Positions 10,524 through 23,439 of a DNA stretch of 64,000 nt are shown here, piece by piece. How positions within the stretch are numbered: the first letter of the stretch is position 1; every line of letters starts with the position of its first letter. The stretch is taken from assembly GCA_032622095.1 (NCBI GenBank), contig CP136066.1, forward strand, positions 194,918,816 to 194,982,815, written 5' to 3'. The notes under the pieces were generated by a model. That model ran no database searches, had not been told where the DNA came from, and worked only from the letters and a program-made list of their open reading frames with translations. Origin of the DNA: Siphonodentalium dalli. Taxonomy: Eukaryota; Mollusca; Scaphopoda; Gadilida; Siphonodentaliidae. The translations under genes and the position numbers were made by a program.

Positions 10524-12770
10524 ATGTATATACATGCGCTAATATGAAATTGTTGCATCAATTTAAATTCACATATATACTTAATTTGCATTGTTAACTG
10601 GTTTTATTTTGCTAATAAATCGTTCATAAATGAAAAATATTGAATGATTTCTTTCTGGAAACCGATACAGACGCCATGATGTCACGACGCACATAAGGAC
10701 GTCACAAGCTACATGGGCGCGCAAAACACCAGACATGATTGCGTCGATGTCCAGACAGCTGAGGCTCGTATTACACTGGCAGGCAATACCATTCCACCTG
10801 CCAACAACTTCGTGTTTTATTATCATAAATATATATACTGCATGAAAAATAAGATTGGGCCTATTTTATGTAACTTGAAACTTGGGGAAATGTGTTGAGA
10901 TCATGTCTAAAAGATGCGTTCGGAATCGTTTTTTTTTTCGCGGCGACAGTGAGGTGCGAACATATTTCTGGAAACTTTCTTCGAAGTTCAAAACATTTTC
11001 GAAAGATCCTGGTGCATATAAATCATGTCCGGCCAAACAGTCGAGCGTGGTTCAATTGTGAAACAATTGCACTGAAAAATGTGAATGTTGAAACATGGAT
11101 TATTAAATGCGTTATTAATTAACTGGGAAAACAAGCTTTCTCATTCTCAACGCAATAGATCAGTCGCTAAGGGCATGTTCACATTGACACACTGTTAGTC
11201 AAAGACTAGCCAATGGTCGCGTGTCATTTATTTATTTGTGTCGGTATTTGTAATTTACTTTAATGGTTTTTGCCGCTGAAGTGCAATGGCACTTGATATC
11301 ATTATAGTCAAACTAGTAATTTAACCCAATTGGTATATAATATATATATTAGAATAATCGCCAAACCAATCATTTTCACACCCTTCATATGAACGATGTC
11401 TTTATTGTTCTATAAATATGTCAAACAACTCCTACATATTACTAAGACTATCATTAGTGTAATAGATCAACTTGAGATATTCTGTCCGTACACACAAACA
11501 TTTCAGCGATGGATGAACTGAGATTTGAGATTTTATATCTTGATTTTTTTATCGATCTCTCAAACGAGGAGCCAGCGCCCGTGGTTCAAACTCTTGTTGG
11601 TAAGACACCACAAAATATGCCAAATGTGTGGTGGGCGCAAGTATAGGCAGCTCCAGTGAGTGCATTCTAGTTGGCTTTGTAATTAAACACAATAGGGCAA
11701 AATCATGGGTGTGACCATAAAACCCCAACTTTAATTGCTGCTAATAGTCCAAGTAATACATGGGAAGTCATATATCAGTTTAATCGGCATGCACCAGGGC
11801 TAAGTGAATATGTGGTCCAAATGGCCGGAAATTCATATTGCATGTCCCCTGAAGATCTGCATATAAATACCACCTTTACGCCAAAATACCATTTACTTCA
11901 CTGTAATTCACTCTATCAAGCTATTTTGTGAAAAGATCCCAACCAAGTGGGACAATTCATGGCGCGTGTATCCGTCTGCCATACAGCAGTGCACATGCTG
12001 ATTATTATTTTTATACTCTACTACGCTAATGTTGACGGGATATTGGGGGGGGGGGGGGTGACAAATCTCACTTGCCAACATTTGGTGGCCATTGTTTTAT
12101 GGTGTGTCTAGTGACAATCGATATCAAATTATACAGACCAAGTGTAAATCTACTTTAACATTTTTGAAAAAGATCTATAGAGCGTCAAATTGTGTTAAGA
12201 TTTCATTCACGCACAATATTATGTTCCCAGTGGGGAGGGGTTGTGTTAGGGTGGTGGGTGTCTACTTTAACCAAGGACAAGCAAATCATATTGGGGAACA
12301 GGGGGCCATTGTCGCAAACTGTTTTCGGGTAGAATTCATCATATCGACTGGTAATGTATGGTGAGCCAACTGCAAACAAAATTATATTATGATATAAATA
12401 GATTGTTGTTAGTTGGTTTTATTGACCTATGTATACATAGCGTGATGGATTGTTGAAATTTTGTATTTAGATTAGATGAGCCCCAGGATAATCAGTTGAT
12501 TTCATCAAGGACGAGGCGGCAGTTGGAAGGGGATGGTCCTTTTATTTCACTCATCTTGGTAACATTTTCAACAATTGGATTATACAAGTCATAGACGGAT
12601 CGAGTGTTGAATATAAATCGGTTGAATTTTTAGACTAAATATATTATGATAGGTCAAATATACAATTACGTTATAGTTCAACCCAGGGTCTAATAGTGTC
12701 CTACATGCACTTTCAGTCAGATATAAGACCGAATGTGTCCCTTATTTTAATTGGGGCATATTTAGTAATA
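10524..12770. other. No gene or repeat assigned
   Basis: This is a long stretch without recognisable coding or repeats. Frames of 60-90 codons at 10,581-11,122 and 12,092-12,364 lack domain signals. A 13-G homopolymer lies at about 12,046-12,058. A GGTTCAAACTC at about 11,583 resembles a Pol III B box, but no A box is upstream. Confidence 0.5.
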
Positions 12771-13236
12771 TTAAAGATGGATAATCCAAATTAACGCCCC
12801 CATGTCTGCCCAAGTTACTATTTGTTTGGCTTCGGGGGTAAAACATATTTGATTCGAGTGGAGGGACCCACCCATGAAAGCTCAGAGTGATCAAATATCG
12901 ATTTTCGAAGTTTGTTATTTCTTGAAATGTGTAATTATTTGTGGCCCAGAAAAGAGTACTCAAACCGACTGTCTGGGACAAATTGCGGATGAAGATGGAT
13001 AACTCTAAAATCAAGTAGTAATACGGCCAAATTTTACGAAAATACGGCCATATTTCGTTGAACAACATGTCAATAAATAACACGTTTTCGGAAATTTGAT
13101 ACCATAGTTGACAGCGGTTAGCATTATTTTGAAGTAATTAATCGAGCCTGATAACAAAAGCGGATTGTGAAGAAATGTTGTTGTTGTTGCAACTTGATGA
13201 TATGGGGACCGTCTGATCAGATTGAGTACCTTTAAG
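12771..13236. repeat. Foldback family FB1, copy 1
   Basis: The left end TTAAAGATGGATAATCC and the right end GATTGAGTACCTTTAA are inverted-repeat ends of the family seen intact at 51,576-51,957. Internal words GTTACTATTTGTTTGGCTTC and GATAACTCTAAAATCAAG match the other copies at 47.8 and 51.6 kb. The 113-codon minus-strand frame across it is a repeat by-product. Confidence 0.8.
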
Positions 13237-14264
13237 TAAACATCGGTTTGGAATCGTTCAGCAGATCGAAGGGTCGGCCCGTCGGGTCAAGGGAATATTT
13301 ATCCCAAGAATTGGGATTTTTGTCAGGATCTAAATAAGGAGGTAGTTTGAAAAGTTAAAATTAGTAACAATAAAAGGTGTTAAAATATAATCTGTTTATT
13401 ATATGGATTGAATAAAGAGCGTTTGTTTCACTTATGTGCGAAACACAGAAAAACACCTGAAACTCGCTCTGATTATGCTTAGATTTTGTTGAGTATGTAT
13501 AGGTATTTCGTGTTTTGGCGACTTATATTATTCCCACTACAATATACACCAGTATTGAGGTTCAAATGCGCCATGTCCGTTCAGATGGTAAATATATATT
13601 AAAATGAGAAATCAGGCCCCACCTACATACAATAATGTGTTCAAATGTGCAATACATAGATAAATCCACGATATATTGATGCCCTTGTACTATGGGTCGA
13701 GACAGGGCGTCTCACACCCCCCCCCCCCAAACTTTGGTCAAATGTTCAACAGTTGGAAATTATATATACCTGACACAACATTGGTTGCAAATTTCACGAA
13801 TAAAACTGTGAAGAACCCTGAGTCCCAGGTCATGTAATTATAATATATTCATTGTTCATACAGTAGTTAAGTTGTCGTCTTATGTATATGTCAAACTATT
13901 CCAGTAGTTTTACGGAGTGGTTTGTATGTGTCACTTTAAATAAGTTTGATATTATACTAATTGGGTTAAGGTTTTTTAACGTATAAAGTGACAATTAGAG
14001 CTATCGTTGTTATATGATCATGTACTTCACATGCAAATCGCGAACCAAACGCTCTTCGTTTGTATTTGTTAGACATATACAGTTATAATGCAGATAAAAA
14101 ATGCAAGTAAACTGAAGGGCAGACAGACTAATTACATAACAGGTCCCGATTTTTAAAACCGGGCGTAAAAAAAAAGTGCTCTCATTTGTATTAGTATGTA
14201 TTACACAATATGCAACACGCGTCCCGAATTTTCATGAGTATGAGTAGTTCGATGAGTAAATGTT
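13237..14264. other. No feature seen
   Basis: No supported gene. A C homopolymer of about 10 lies near 13,720. An AATAAAGAGCGTTTG word near 13,408 is a variant of a motif found at several other places in the window. Confidence 0.5.
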
Positions 14265-14661
14265 CTTTATAAAAGGTTTTCAAAACTGACTTTAGAGCCG
14301 AATGTTATTTAAATAGCACGTCTATGAAGGGCGTCAGAACTATGGCTAGGTTCAGATGCAGAAGCCACCACTTACCCATTGAGACTATAGTACATGGATT
14401 GAATCCAGAAACACTCAATTCTGTAACTTGTGCAGCGGAGATAGAGTTGAAGACGAATACCATTATATCATAAATTGTGACACTATATGTTCACTGAGGC
14501 GATTTAACATGTTGTCGTTAACAAGATCCCCTAACTTGATACAGTTTAATATGATCATGGGAACACAAAACGCTGTTTTAATACACAAATTGTGTGATTT
14601 TATCAGAAATATACATCAACTAACGTGTTCACCACCAAGACAAAGGAATACAATACAGTAA
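14265..14661 (+). pseudogene. LINE reverse-transcriptase C-terminal fragment
   Basis: Two adjacent frames together resemble the end of a non-LTR retrotransposon ORF2. The first holds RFRCRSHHLPIET, a segment common just before the terminal zinc-binding region. The second (14,428-14,661) holds CNLC and then CSGDRVEDEYHYIINC, giving a C-x2-C ... H-x4-C knuckle, then an Arg-rich tail and a stop. A frameshift near 14,400 separates them, and the polymerase domain is missing upstream, so this is a 5'-truncated dead copy. It most resembles invertebrate LINE ORF2 tails; I cannot assign a clade. The 3' end lies about 220-300 bp before the telomere-like array. Confidence 0.75.
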
Positions 14662-14874
14662 TGTTTATATATTAAATGACCGTCATCGTTATAAATTGTA
14701 TTTGTTATATTATTTGTGACCTCTTCGACTTGTCAAATTTTTGACCTATTGAGAGCGATTAAAGAATTGGAAAAAAAAATTAATTGGGGTCGTTAGGTGT
14801 TAAGTGGGCTACTGAACAAAATCATCAAAGCGAGGGCTATATCGAACTCATATTCCAATATATCAAGTGACAGT

Positions 14875-17140
14875 ATTGTGACTTGCCTAAAACGCCACCA
14901 CTTATCGTGTTCTTAATCTATTGCTAACAGCTCAGCGATATCAGCAACCATGCAAAACTTCTGTCGTAAATTTATCACTGCTAACGGTATGTCGTGTAAG
15001 AATGCCATAACCATAGCCCTAGTCCTAACCATAACCCTAGCCCTAACCCTAACCCTAGCCCTAACCCTAACCATATCAACATATCAAGCAACCATCCAAA
15101 ACTTCTGTCGCGAATTGATCACTGCTAACGGTATGTCCTTCGTGTATGAATACCCTAACCCTAACCCTGACTCTAGCCATAACCATAATATTAGCCATAA
15201 CCCCCTAACCCTGAACATATCCCTAACTCTAGCCCTAACCCTAATATTAGCCATAACCCTTACGCTGATTTGTCGACATATCAAGTGCCTAAAATGCCAC
15301 CACGCACCGTGTTCTTAATCTATTGCTAACAGCTCAGCGATACCAGCAACTATACAACACTTCTGTCGTAAATTGATCTCTGCTAATGGTATGTCATGTA
15401 AGAATACCCTAACTCTAGCCCTAGCCCTAACCCTAACCCTAACCATAACCCTAACCCTAACCCTAACATTAGCTCTAACCCTAACCTAATATTAGCCATA
15501 ACCCTGACCTTAATATATGTGAAGAATGGAGGGGGCGTTGTGTGAAGAATATATACTGCTAACGCTGATTTGTCGACATATTAACATATCAAGTGACATT
15601 ATTTTGACTTTCCTAAAATGCCACCACGCACCGTGTTCTTAATCTATTGCTAACAGCTCAGCGATATCAGCAACCATGCAAAACTCTGTCGTAAATTGAT
15701 CACTGCTAACGGTATGTCGTGTAAGAATGCCCTAACCCTAGCCCTAGTCCTAACCATAACCATAACCCTAGCCCTAACCCTAACCCTAGCCCTAACCCTA
15801 ACCATGCAATACTTCTGTCGCAAATTGATCACTGCTAACGGTATGTCCTTCGTGTATGAATACCATAACCCTAACCCCAGTCCCCCACCCTAAACCTAGA
15901 CCTGATAATAACATGACCCTAACCATAACATCGCCCTAACCCTAACCCTAGCCCTAGCACTAACCCTAACATTAGTCCTGACCCTAACCCTGACTCTAAC
16001 CATAACCCTGACCCTAATCCTAACCCTAGCCCTTACCTTAATCCTAACCCTAACCCTAACCCTAAACTTATCAACATACCAAGCAACCATGCAAAACTTC
16101 AACGCAAATTTATCACTGCTAATGGTACGTCCTTCGTGTAAGAATGCCCTAACCCTAATCCTAGTACTACCCCTAACCATAGACATGACAATAACCTGAC
16201 AATAACCAAAACCCTCGCCCTAACCCTAGCCCTAACACTAACCCTAACATTAGTCCTAACCCTGACCCTGACCCTAACTCTAACACTAACCTTAACCTTA
16301 ATCCTAAACCTAACCCTAACCATAACCCTAACCATAACCTGACCCTAAGCCTGACCCTAACACTGACCATAACCCTAGCCCTAACACTAACCATAACATT
16401 AGTCCTAACCCTAACCCTAACCCTGACCCTAACCCGAACCCTAGCCCTGACCTTAATCCTAACCCTAGCCCTAACCCTAACCATAACCTGACCCTAACCA
16501 TAACCCTAACCCTAACATTAGTCCTAACGCCTACCCTGACCCTATCCCTGACCATAACCCTGACCCTAACCTCAATCCTAACCCTAGCCATAAACATATC
16601 AACATATCAAGCAACCATGCAAAACTTCTGTCGCATATTGATCACTGCTAACCCTATTCCTACTCCTAACCATAGACCTGACAATAACCTGACCCAAACC
16701 ATAACCCTCGCCCTAACCCTAACCCTAGCCCTAAAACTAACCCTAACATTAGTCCTAACCATAACCCTAACCCTAACCCTAGCCCTAAAACTAACCCTAA
16801 CATTAGTCCTAACCCTAACCCTAACCCTGACCCTAACCATGATCCTAGCCATAATCATAATCCTAACCCTGACCATAACCCTCGCCCTAAACCTAACCCT
16901 AACATAGTCCTAGTACTAGCCCTAACATTAGTCCTAACCCTGTCCTTGACCCTGACCCTAACTCTACCCATAACCCAAAACATAACCCTGACCCTAACCA
17001 TAACCCTAACCCTAACATTAGTCCTAACGCTAACCATGACCGTAACCCTAACCCTGACCATAATCCTAACCTTGACCCTAACCCTAAAACTGACCCTAAC
17101 CTAACCCCGACCCTAACCTTAACGTTGACCCTAACCCTAA
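14875..17140. repeat. Composite telomere-like array (CCCTAA variants)
   Basis: Long runs of CCCTAA with variants CCCTAG, CCCTGA and CCATAA fill most of 15,000-17,135, all in one orientation, so the minus strand reads TTAGGG. They are interrupted by a conserved ~60-bp spacer (CAACCATGCAAAACTTCTGT region) at about 14,945, 15,088, 15,345, 15,672, 15,804, 16,086 and 16,613. A longer upstream block with ATTGCTAACAGCTCAGCGAT recurs at about 14,925, 15,322 and 15,645. Open frames rich in Leu-Thr (+) or Arg-Val (-) are by-products of the hexamer. Confidence 0.95.
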
Positions 17141-17700
17141 TACATAATAATGGAGGGGGTTGTGGTGTGACGGATGTACCCTGCTGATGATGATTTGTCG
17201 AAAACGGGCAGAAATTAATCCGCTTTGTAAGTTTGCAACTGACATTTTTGCAGTGCAAAATTGACAGTCTTTGAACATTAGTCTTTGAACTAAGTGTACG
17301 TTCAGTCGTTCACCCACTGACAAGTTTGTCTGATAGTTTTGCGGGAATGTCGTCGTTGAAAACCATATGGTGCCAGAATATGAACTGGAACGTCCGTATA
17401 AAAAGCATCTTTACCAAAGCTAACGACGTGAGAAGTAAAAGTTTTGTAGTTTAAAATGTAACGGTCTTAATTACATTTGCCTTCAAACACCTGAATGTTT
17501 GCTTATTGTGAGATGCTGTTCGCAGGCAATGTCGGTAGCATCCCTACATGGGGAACGAAGTTACCTGTGTTCGTTTATAGCTTTCAGTATCGAAATGCCT
17601 GTGAAATTGCAAGCCACACTCGCCCATCCACTAAACTGCCAAGAAAAATAGTTATTATAGGACTTTTTCCGCCAATATGATATCGTGATTCATATTGATC
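17141..17700. other. No gene seen; tail of the telomere-like composite
   Basis: 17,150-17,210 (AATGGAGGGGG and TGATTTGTCGA words) repeats sequence at about 15,520-15,580 inside the array, so the composite unit extends here. After 17,210 I see nothing further. Confidence 0.5.
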
Positions 17701-18204
17701 TGAGTACCTAAGTTGGTAATCAGGGTCCACGCTGGACCGAAATTTACTTTTGCCAATAATTTGGCAAATATATATTTGTTTTGCCAAATTATATTACTGA
17801 TATCGATAGAAAAGCAGTAAGTTAATAATTAATTATACTGGCATCACTATTGTGGTTTATCATACAGCAATAAGCCAATCACTGAACTTTAGACTGGTAG
17901 AAGTGTTGCTTCATCATAAGGGCACATCACAGGAGGATTAGCTATGTAAACACCACCACCACCACACTAACTACAAGTAATCCCACCAATCATCGGTTAC
18001 TAATGCTATGAGATTAACTGCATCTTAATAGAGGCCTTACCGTTTCCAAAACCTTATAAAACACCATTAATATAATTCTGTTGTAATAAATAGTTTCCTG
18101 AAATGAATTATATCGATTGACAAATATTTTTCAACTTTTTTGAGTGGCAGCGCGAACCCTGTTGTTAAAAACTAATATTGATAACTAAATCGGCTTTTAG
18201 TGAA

Positions 18205-18258
18205 AGTCCGTTGTTGTAACTAGATGATACGGGGACCATCGAATCGGATTATGTATCT
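18205..18258. repeat. Solo end of foldback family FB1
   Basis: GATGATACGGGGACCATC followed by ATCGGATTATGTATCTTTAA resembles the right end of FB1 at 13,190-13,236. Confidence 0.5.
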
Positions 18259-18689
18259 TTAATTCAGACTTGGCAAACATTATTTTAATTTGGCAAGAGT
18301 TTTAGCATTTCACTTTATAATTTTTCAAGAAAGTTGAATAATATTTGTCCACCAAATACCATTCCTTTCAGGGAACTCTTACGTTAATCTTATTAGTGGT
18401 GTTAAGGTTAGGAATCATTACCTCTGTCAAGATGCAATTGATCTGATATATAGCACCCATGGGTGAAGGGATTACTAGTATTATGGTGGTAGTGTTTACA
18501 TAGCTAATGTTTCGATGTGCCCTACCCGGCTTCCCATGAAGCAAACCTTCTACAATTGCATTGTTCAGTTGTTGATTTATTCTTCTGTGATAAACCAAAA
18601 GTATATATAAGCGAGAATTATTACGCCAATATGGGTGTTTACTGCTACGATGTTCTGGTCGTGACAATTGGGCGTTGGGCGATGGGCGA

Positions 18690-19175
18690 TGGGGTATATT
18701 ATTTTAGGAAATTGTAGTAAGGCTGATCAGGCCGTATCTCGCAGGACAGCACATTTCTGGTTTTCGCGGATGTGTATTTTAAAACTTTTATGACCGCGTT
18801 AATTGCGTTAGGTATGAACAATAGCTGGCCCAATCTTGAATATTTTATGGCGGGTACACAATGCAACATAACAGCTAACCTTGATGATGAAGTACTAGCC
18901 ATGTCTCATGATGTAGACTAAATGTATTGCGAAGTATCGGGTGTGTTTTTAATCCGTTTAATAGATTTTTGGGCCGCATTTAGAGTTTTTCTGGTGTGGT
19001 GAATGAGAAGCATGCAGTAATAAGCCGTAGTTTTTGTAATAATTTGAAGGATCAGTTGTTCAAACGGAATTCTGAGGCCGTCATTTATGAAACCGATATA
19101 TATTGTATTTTATATTATAATTTATTTATATGCCTAATAATATAATCTTGAGGACTTTACCATTTCTGACTATGG
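18690..19175. repeat. Interspersed repeat family R2, copy 1
   Basis: This matches 41,935-42,355 in the same orientation. Shared words include CGCGGATGTGTAT, ACACAATGCA, GTAGACTAA, TATTGCGAAGT, AATAAGCCGTAG, ATGAAACC, and the end ACCATTTCTGA. A third partial copy with only the last ~80 bp lies at 28,085-28,165. Confidence 0.75.
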
Positions 19176-19784
19176 TGTTCTTGTTAATAATTAACTGCTT
19201 TCCTATCGACATATAAACTCGCTCAAACAGTGATTGTCCAAATAGTTAAATATTTGGCAACATCTAAGAATTTGGTAAAAAATATTTTCATTTGGCAAAA
19301 GTAAATTTCGTCCAGAATCTATCCAGGAAAGTTATATTTGTTCTATAAATGTATTGTTTCACCACAGTTCACTCTGCCATATGCCAAATTTGACATTTTT
19401 AAAATCGAAAATGGCCAAACAAAATTTAATTTCGCCAAATTTTGGCGAAATTGTTTTTGTCCCAAAATGGTATATCTAATTCAAAAACTCAAATTGCTTT
19501 TATAACGGCGGCGAAATGAGAACCAAGTTTATAGTATAATAATTTGCTAATTGATTATGTGATACAACTTAATATGTAACAAAAGGCTCTCATGGCAGTG
19601 CACTATCAAACAATGGGCAACCGAATGCAATATAACAGAAATGAGGAATAACACTGATGAATCATTTGTCTCTCATAAGGCTGAATGATAGATTGTGTTT
19701 AATGGCACATTGTCAAGTAACAATGGTTGGATTAATGAGGTCTAGAGACGATATTTGAAGGTATGGACATAATTATATAGAATG

Positions 19785-20175
19785 TTAGATGTTAAAGACA
19801 TATTATGCACTTGTTCGGGTACATGAAACTGGTAAGTTATTATTCAGGCACCATGCCAACTGGGGGAATGTAGCATTCTACTAACATAGCAGAAAATCTG
19901 AAGCAAATCGACCGTACCACTCCAAAGAAAACATCGTCTGAACTACGCTCAAATGTAAATATTTACTTCTAGATTCGAGACGCAACTATCGGCGATAAAC
20001 TTACGAAAATTATTTCGCCACCGAGAGTCACTGCATTTCATTAATATATAAGAATGACGGTATGTGTTGCCAATTTGGATATAATATTTGTAAAATATAA
20101 CTACTTTGGGAAAGATTATTCACCGTTTCTATTTGATCACCCTACTGGAGTGTTTAACATCACTTTAAATAAAAC
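19785..20175. repeat. Interspersed repeat family R3, copy 1
   Basis: The reverse complement matches 39,430-39,785. Shared words include CATATTATGCACTTGTTCGG, TATCGGCGATAA, CGAGAGTCACTGC and AAGAATGACGGT. Confidence 0.75.
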
Positions 20176-22130
20176 AAACATATTCATTAATTGTGAGACC
20201 ACAAAATGAAGATTTAAATTGGCCAAAGGTTTTCTAATTTGTCCAAACAAAAATAAGAATTGGCCAAAAAATGGCCAAAATAATGTTTCGCCCAACGTTA
20301 ACACTGATGAAGTCAAAAGAATAAATTCTACTCACCCGTCCTCGGGAACAAATTTTTCTAGCTTCAGCGGCGAATATCGCCAGCGGATTCTCAATCAACA
20401 TTTATACTTACCGTTCCAGCTGACCGTTCGGGATACTTTTTCAATACGATCACATGATGCCTACGACGTATTTGATGCATAGCCGACATTTAATAATGAT
20501 AGCTTTGTACCGGAAACTATGCGGTGATCAGCTTTATTCTGTTTCGATGTTTCTCGAGCGTGCACAACGCTTCAAATATTTATATTGACTAAAAGGTTAG
20601 AAATCAGCAAATAATTGTAGATTTATTGACGTGACAAATGCATATCTTGCCAATACCACCCACCCATTTGTGCTAAATATCAGGTGATCAGTGTTTAAAG
20701 CCTTAAGCATTCACGAAATATTGCTATTTGTGGTTGTGTGCGCAGCAACTATATGTAACATTAGGGAAATGGGGTAAACGCGCTGATACGGTTGCACAAA
20801 TCGTACATGTAGTACTTTTCGTTTATACAGTGCATGTGGCTTTGGTGAATATAACCAGATATAATTTCCAGCTATAAATAGAGTATCTTCCACAGAGTAC
20901 GTACACGTGCAATGTTGGTCAAGTTTTGAATTTATAGAAGACTAAGTTATGGGCTCGACTTCGTCCGGGCTATTTAGGGATTTATTTCTGATCGCCTCCG
21001 TCTGGGCAGAATATACAGCGTCTGGACAAATTATTGTTCGATCGGTCCAGAAACATGCCTATATGAGCGTATATGAGCGAGGTCAAGGTCAAGGACACAG
21101 TCGCACGTGTAAATTGTACTCTCCATATTGTTCCCGGTATCAAAGTAGGCATACATACCAAATTTGAGTCGGATCGGTCGAGGTCCAGACAGAGACGTGG
21201 TGACAGGGGGGTTTGGGTCAAAATGTTCAACAGTTGGAAATTTCATACCTGCCAAAACATTAGTTGGAATTTCACACCAACAATATGTTAAAATGTTCTT
21301 GTAGTCTAATTTTCAAACAATTTATTGGGGGGGGAGGGGAATTAATTGTTTTTGGACAAATATTTGTATATTCTCCTATTTTGGAAAAAATTTTGGACTG
21401 AAATGGTGATCAGTTGGAAATTTTCCTACTTTAGGGGAGGGTGACAGGTTGGAAATTTCCAACACTTGGAAAGATTGTGTCCTGGTCCCTCCCCCGTGGC
21501 CAGTCAAGAACTGCTAGTTAATTTAAGAAAACAACATTGCCATACATGTGGTCAACATTGTCATTAGAATTGTCAGCTGGAAATTTTCCAACCTAAGTTG
21601 GAAATTTCAAACTCTAGAAAGGCTTGAGGCTAGTTTATATGCTAGGATTTTTAGATTTTGTTGTTCAGATTTCAAAATTTTCTCAAGCTTCAGTTGAGGC
21701 CAGTCTAGATGATAGGATTTGCGATTTTCTTGTATAGTTTTCAAAATTTTCTCACAACTATGGTCAGCCCGGTGTGTCCTGGTCTCTTGCCCGTAGCCGT
21801 GTGCATTTGTCTGGAGTTAGACCACTATATGTCAGGATTTATGCAATTTTTCAGGTTAAATTATCTGAATGTTCTCATACCGGGAATATAGAACCATGGT
21901 TTATAAATATATAGGATATTAGGCCTGAGCACTGATGATCATGGGGGTGCAAATGGAATTATGCAAAACTTGTGTTTGGTCTGATTCTGATTCTGTGGTG
22001 GGCGCAGTTGGAATTTCCCAAAGGCGGACACCCCAAACTGAGACCCTCTAGCCACGTCCCTGTGTCCAGACTCATGCCTATATATGCATAAACACATACA
22101 GAATTTCCAAAATATATAATAGACTAACCG
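20176..22130. other. No gene; scattered repeat words
   Basis: No coding region is supported. A GGGCTCGACTTCGTCCGGGC motif at 20,951 recurs in variant form at 22,134 and, inverted, at about 27,955. GATCGGTCGAGG at about 21,172 recurs near 23,315. 21,200-21,620 is rich in TTGGAAATTTCC words, which can form small hairpins. Confidence 0.5.
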
Positions 22131-22154
22131 ATGAGCCCGACGTTGTCCGGGCTA

Positions 22155-23395
22155 TTCAAAAACCAAATTTCAATTCGATAGCTCCACCCGTTTCCGAGAT
22201 CTGGTCTGCGCATGCACGAAGCTTGCGTTGCACGGGTTCGGCGACCCGATAAAAATCGTATCCGGGGCAAGATACATTCACATAGCAACTTTCAAGTCGA
22301 TAGCTCCACCCGTTTCCGAGATCTCGTCTGAATCCCCCTTCCCTTCCTATGAAAGACAGCACAACACGCATTTTTTGTTTTTCATGAATCAATTCATGGT
22401 ACCCGTCCCTCAAAGACTGACCCGATGAAAAATTCCCCTGTTCCTAGGACATATATGACACAACAACCCATTCTGCCTTTTTAATCGAGATAATTGCATT
22501 CCGCGTTTCGTTTTGCATCCGTATTTTACGCACGGGTAGCCGTTTAGCAGCTTCGATTGTAATAAAGAGCGTTCATCCTTAACACCTCCGAATATGGTCA
22601 ATATAAAGATCGTTGATGCCTTAACCCCCCGAAGTGGCGTTTGCGGTGATTTTGATGATTGGGAGTGGAGAATCGGTGCTCAGAGCTTGTCCAAAATTCG
22701 ACGTCGACGATTCCCGTGGGATGTTACCTTTGGATAGGAAGTTTGGTCTCGATCGGTCAACCCGTATTCGATTCTATAAAGGACATACGGACAGACAGAG
22801 GTCCTCAAAATATATATGAGACAAGTCGATAGCTCTACCCGTTTCCGAGATCTGGTCTGCGCATGCGCGAAGCTGGCGTCGCACGGGCTCGGCGACCCGA
22901 TAAAATTCGTATCCGGGGCAAGATACATTCACATAGCAAATTTCAAGTCGATAGCTCCACCCGTTTCCGAGATCTCGTCTGCGCATGCGCGAAGCTGGCG
23001 TCGCACGGGCTCGGCGAACCGATAAAATTCGTATCCGGGGCAATATACATTCACATACCAAATTTCAAGTCGATAACTCCACCCGTTTCCGAGTTCGCGT
23101 CTGCGCATGCGCGAAGCTGGCGTCGCACGAGCTCGGCGACCCGATAAAATTCGTATCCGGGGCAAGATACATTCACATAGCAAATTTCAAGTCGATAGCT
23201 CCACCCGTTTCCGAGATCTCGTCTGCGCCTGTGCGAAGCGGGCGCCGCACGGGCTCGCCAATACGACAGCGACGACCGCCTGGTCAAACTACACACACGT
23301 ACCAAGTTTCGTCCCGATCGGTCGAGAATCGTAGATTTGTATCAATGACAGACATACAGACAGACAGACAGACAAACAGAGGTCTTCAAACTATA
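22155..23395. repeat. 122-bp tandem repeat with CAGA-run end
   Basis: CAAGTCGATAGCTC-type starts occur at about 22,172, 22,295, 22,823, 22,945, 23,067 and 23,189. The last four are spaced exactly 122 bp. Each unit has CCACCCGTTTCCGAGATCTC, TGCGCATGCGCGAAGC and GTATCCGGGGCAAGATACAT. The array ends with a GATCGGTCGAGAATCG word, a GACA/CAGA tetranucleotide run at 23,346-23,385, then GGTCTTCAAACTATATATGAG. A partial earlier end of the same type lies at 22,775-22,815. Frames here are repeat by-products. Confidence 0.9.
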
Positions 23396-23439
23396 TATGA
23401 GATATACTATGCTATTCAATGTGTTTTGATAAATAATGT

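Larger units (their letters stand above)
17715..19325. repeat. Inverted-repeat pair enclosing ~1.3 kb
   Basis: The arm at about 17,730-17,845 (GAAATTTACTTTTGCCAA and TATCGATAGAAAAGCAGT) matches the reverse complement of 19,183-19,312. Both arms carry TTTGGCAA words. The interior holds part of another interspersed repeat (R2). It could be a foldback element or a chance nest of repeats; no target duplication was found. Confidence 0.6.

Noticed and set aside
11570-11600. GGTTCAAACTC resembling a Pol III B box (possible tRNA or SINE)
   Set aside because: No A box or cloverleaf-forming arms lie at the right distance upstream.
14950-17258. Long open frames of up to about 122 codons with Leu-Thr or Arg-Val repeats
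   Set aside because: They are translations of CCCTAA/TTAGGG variants and follow from the hexamer; no independent coding signal.
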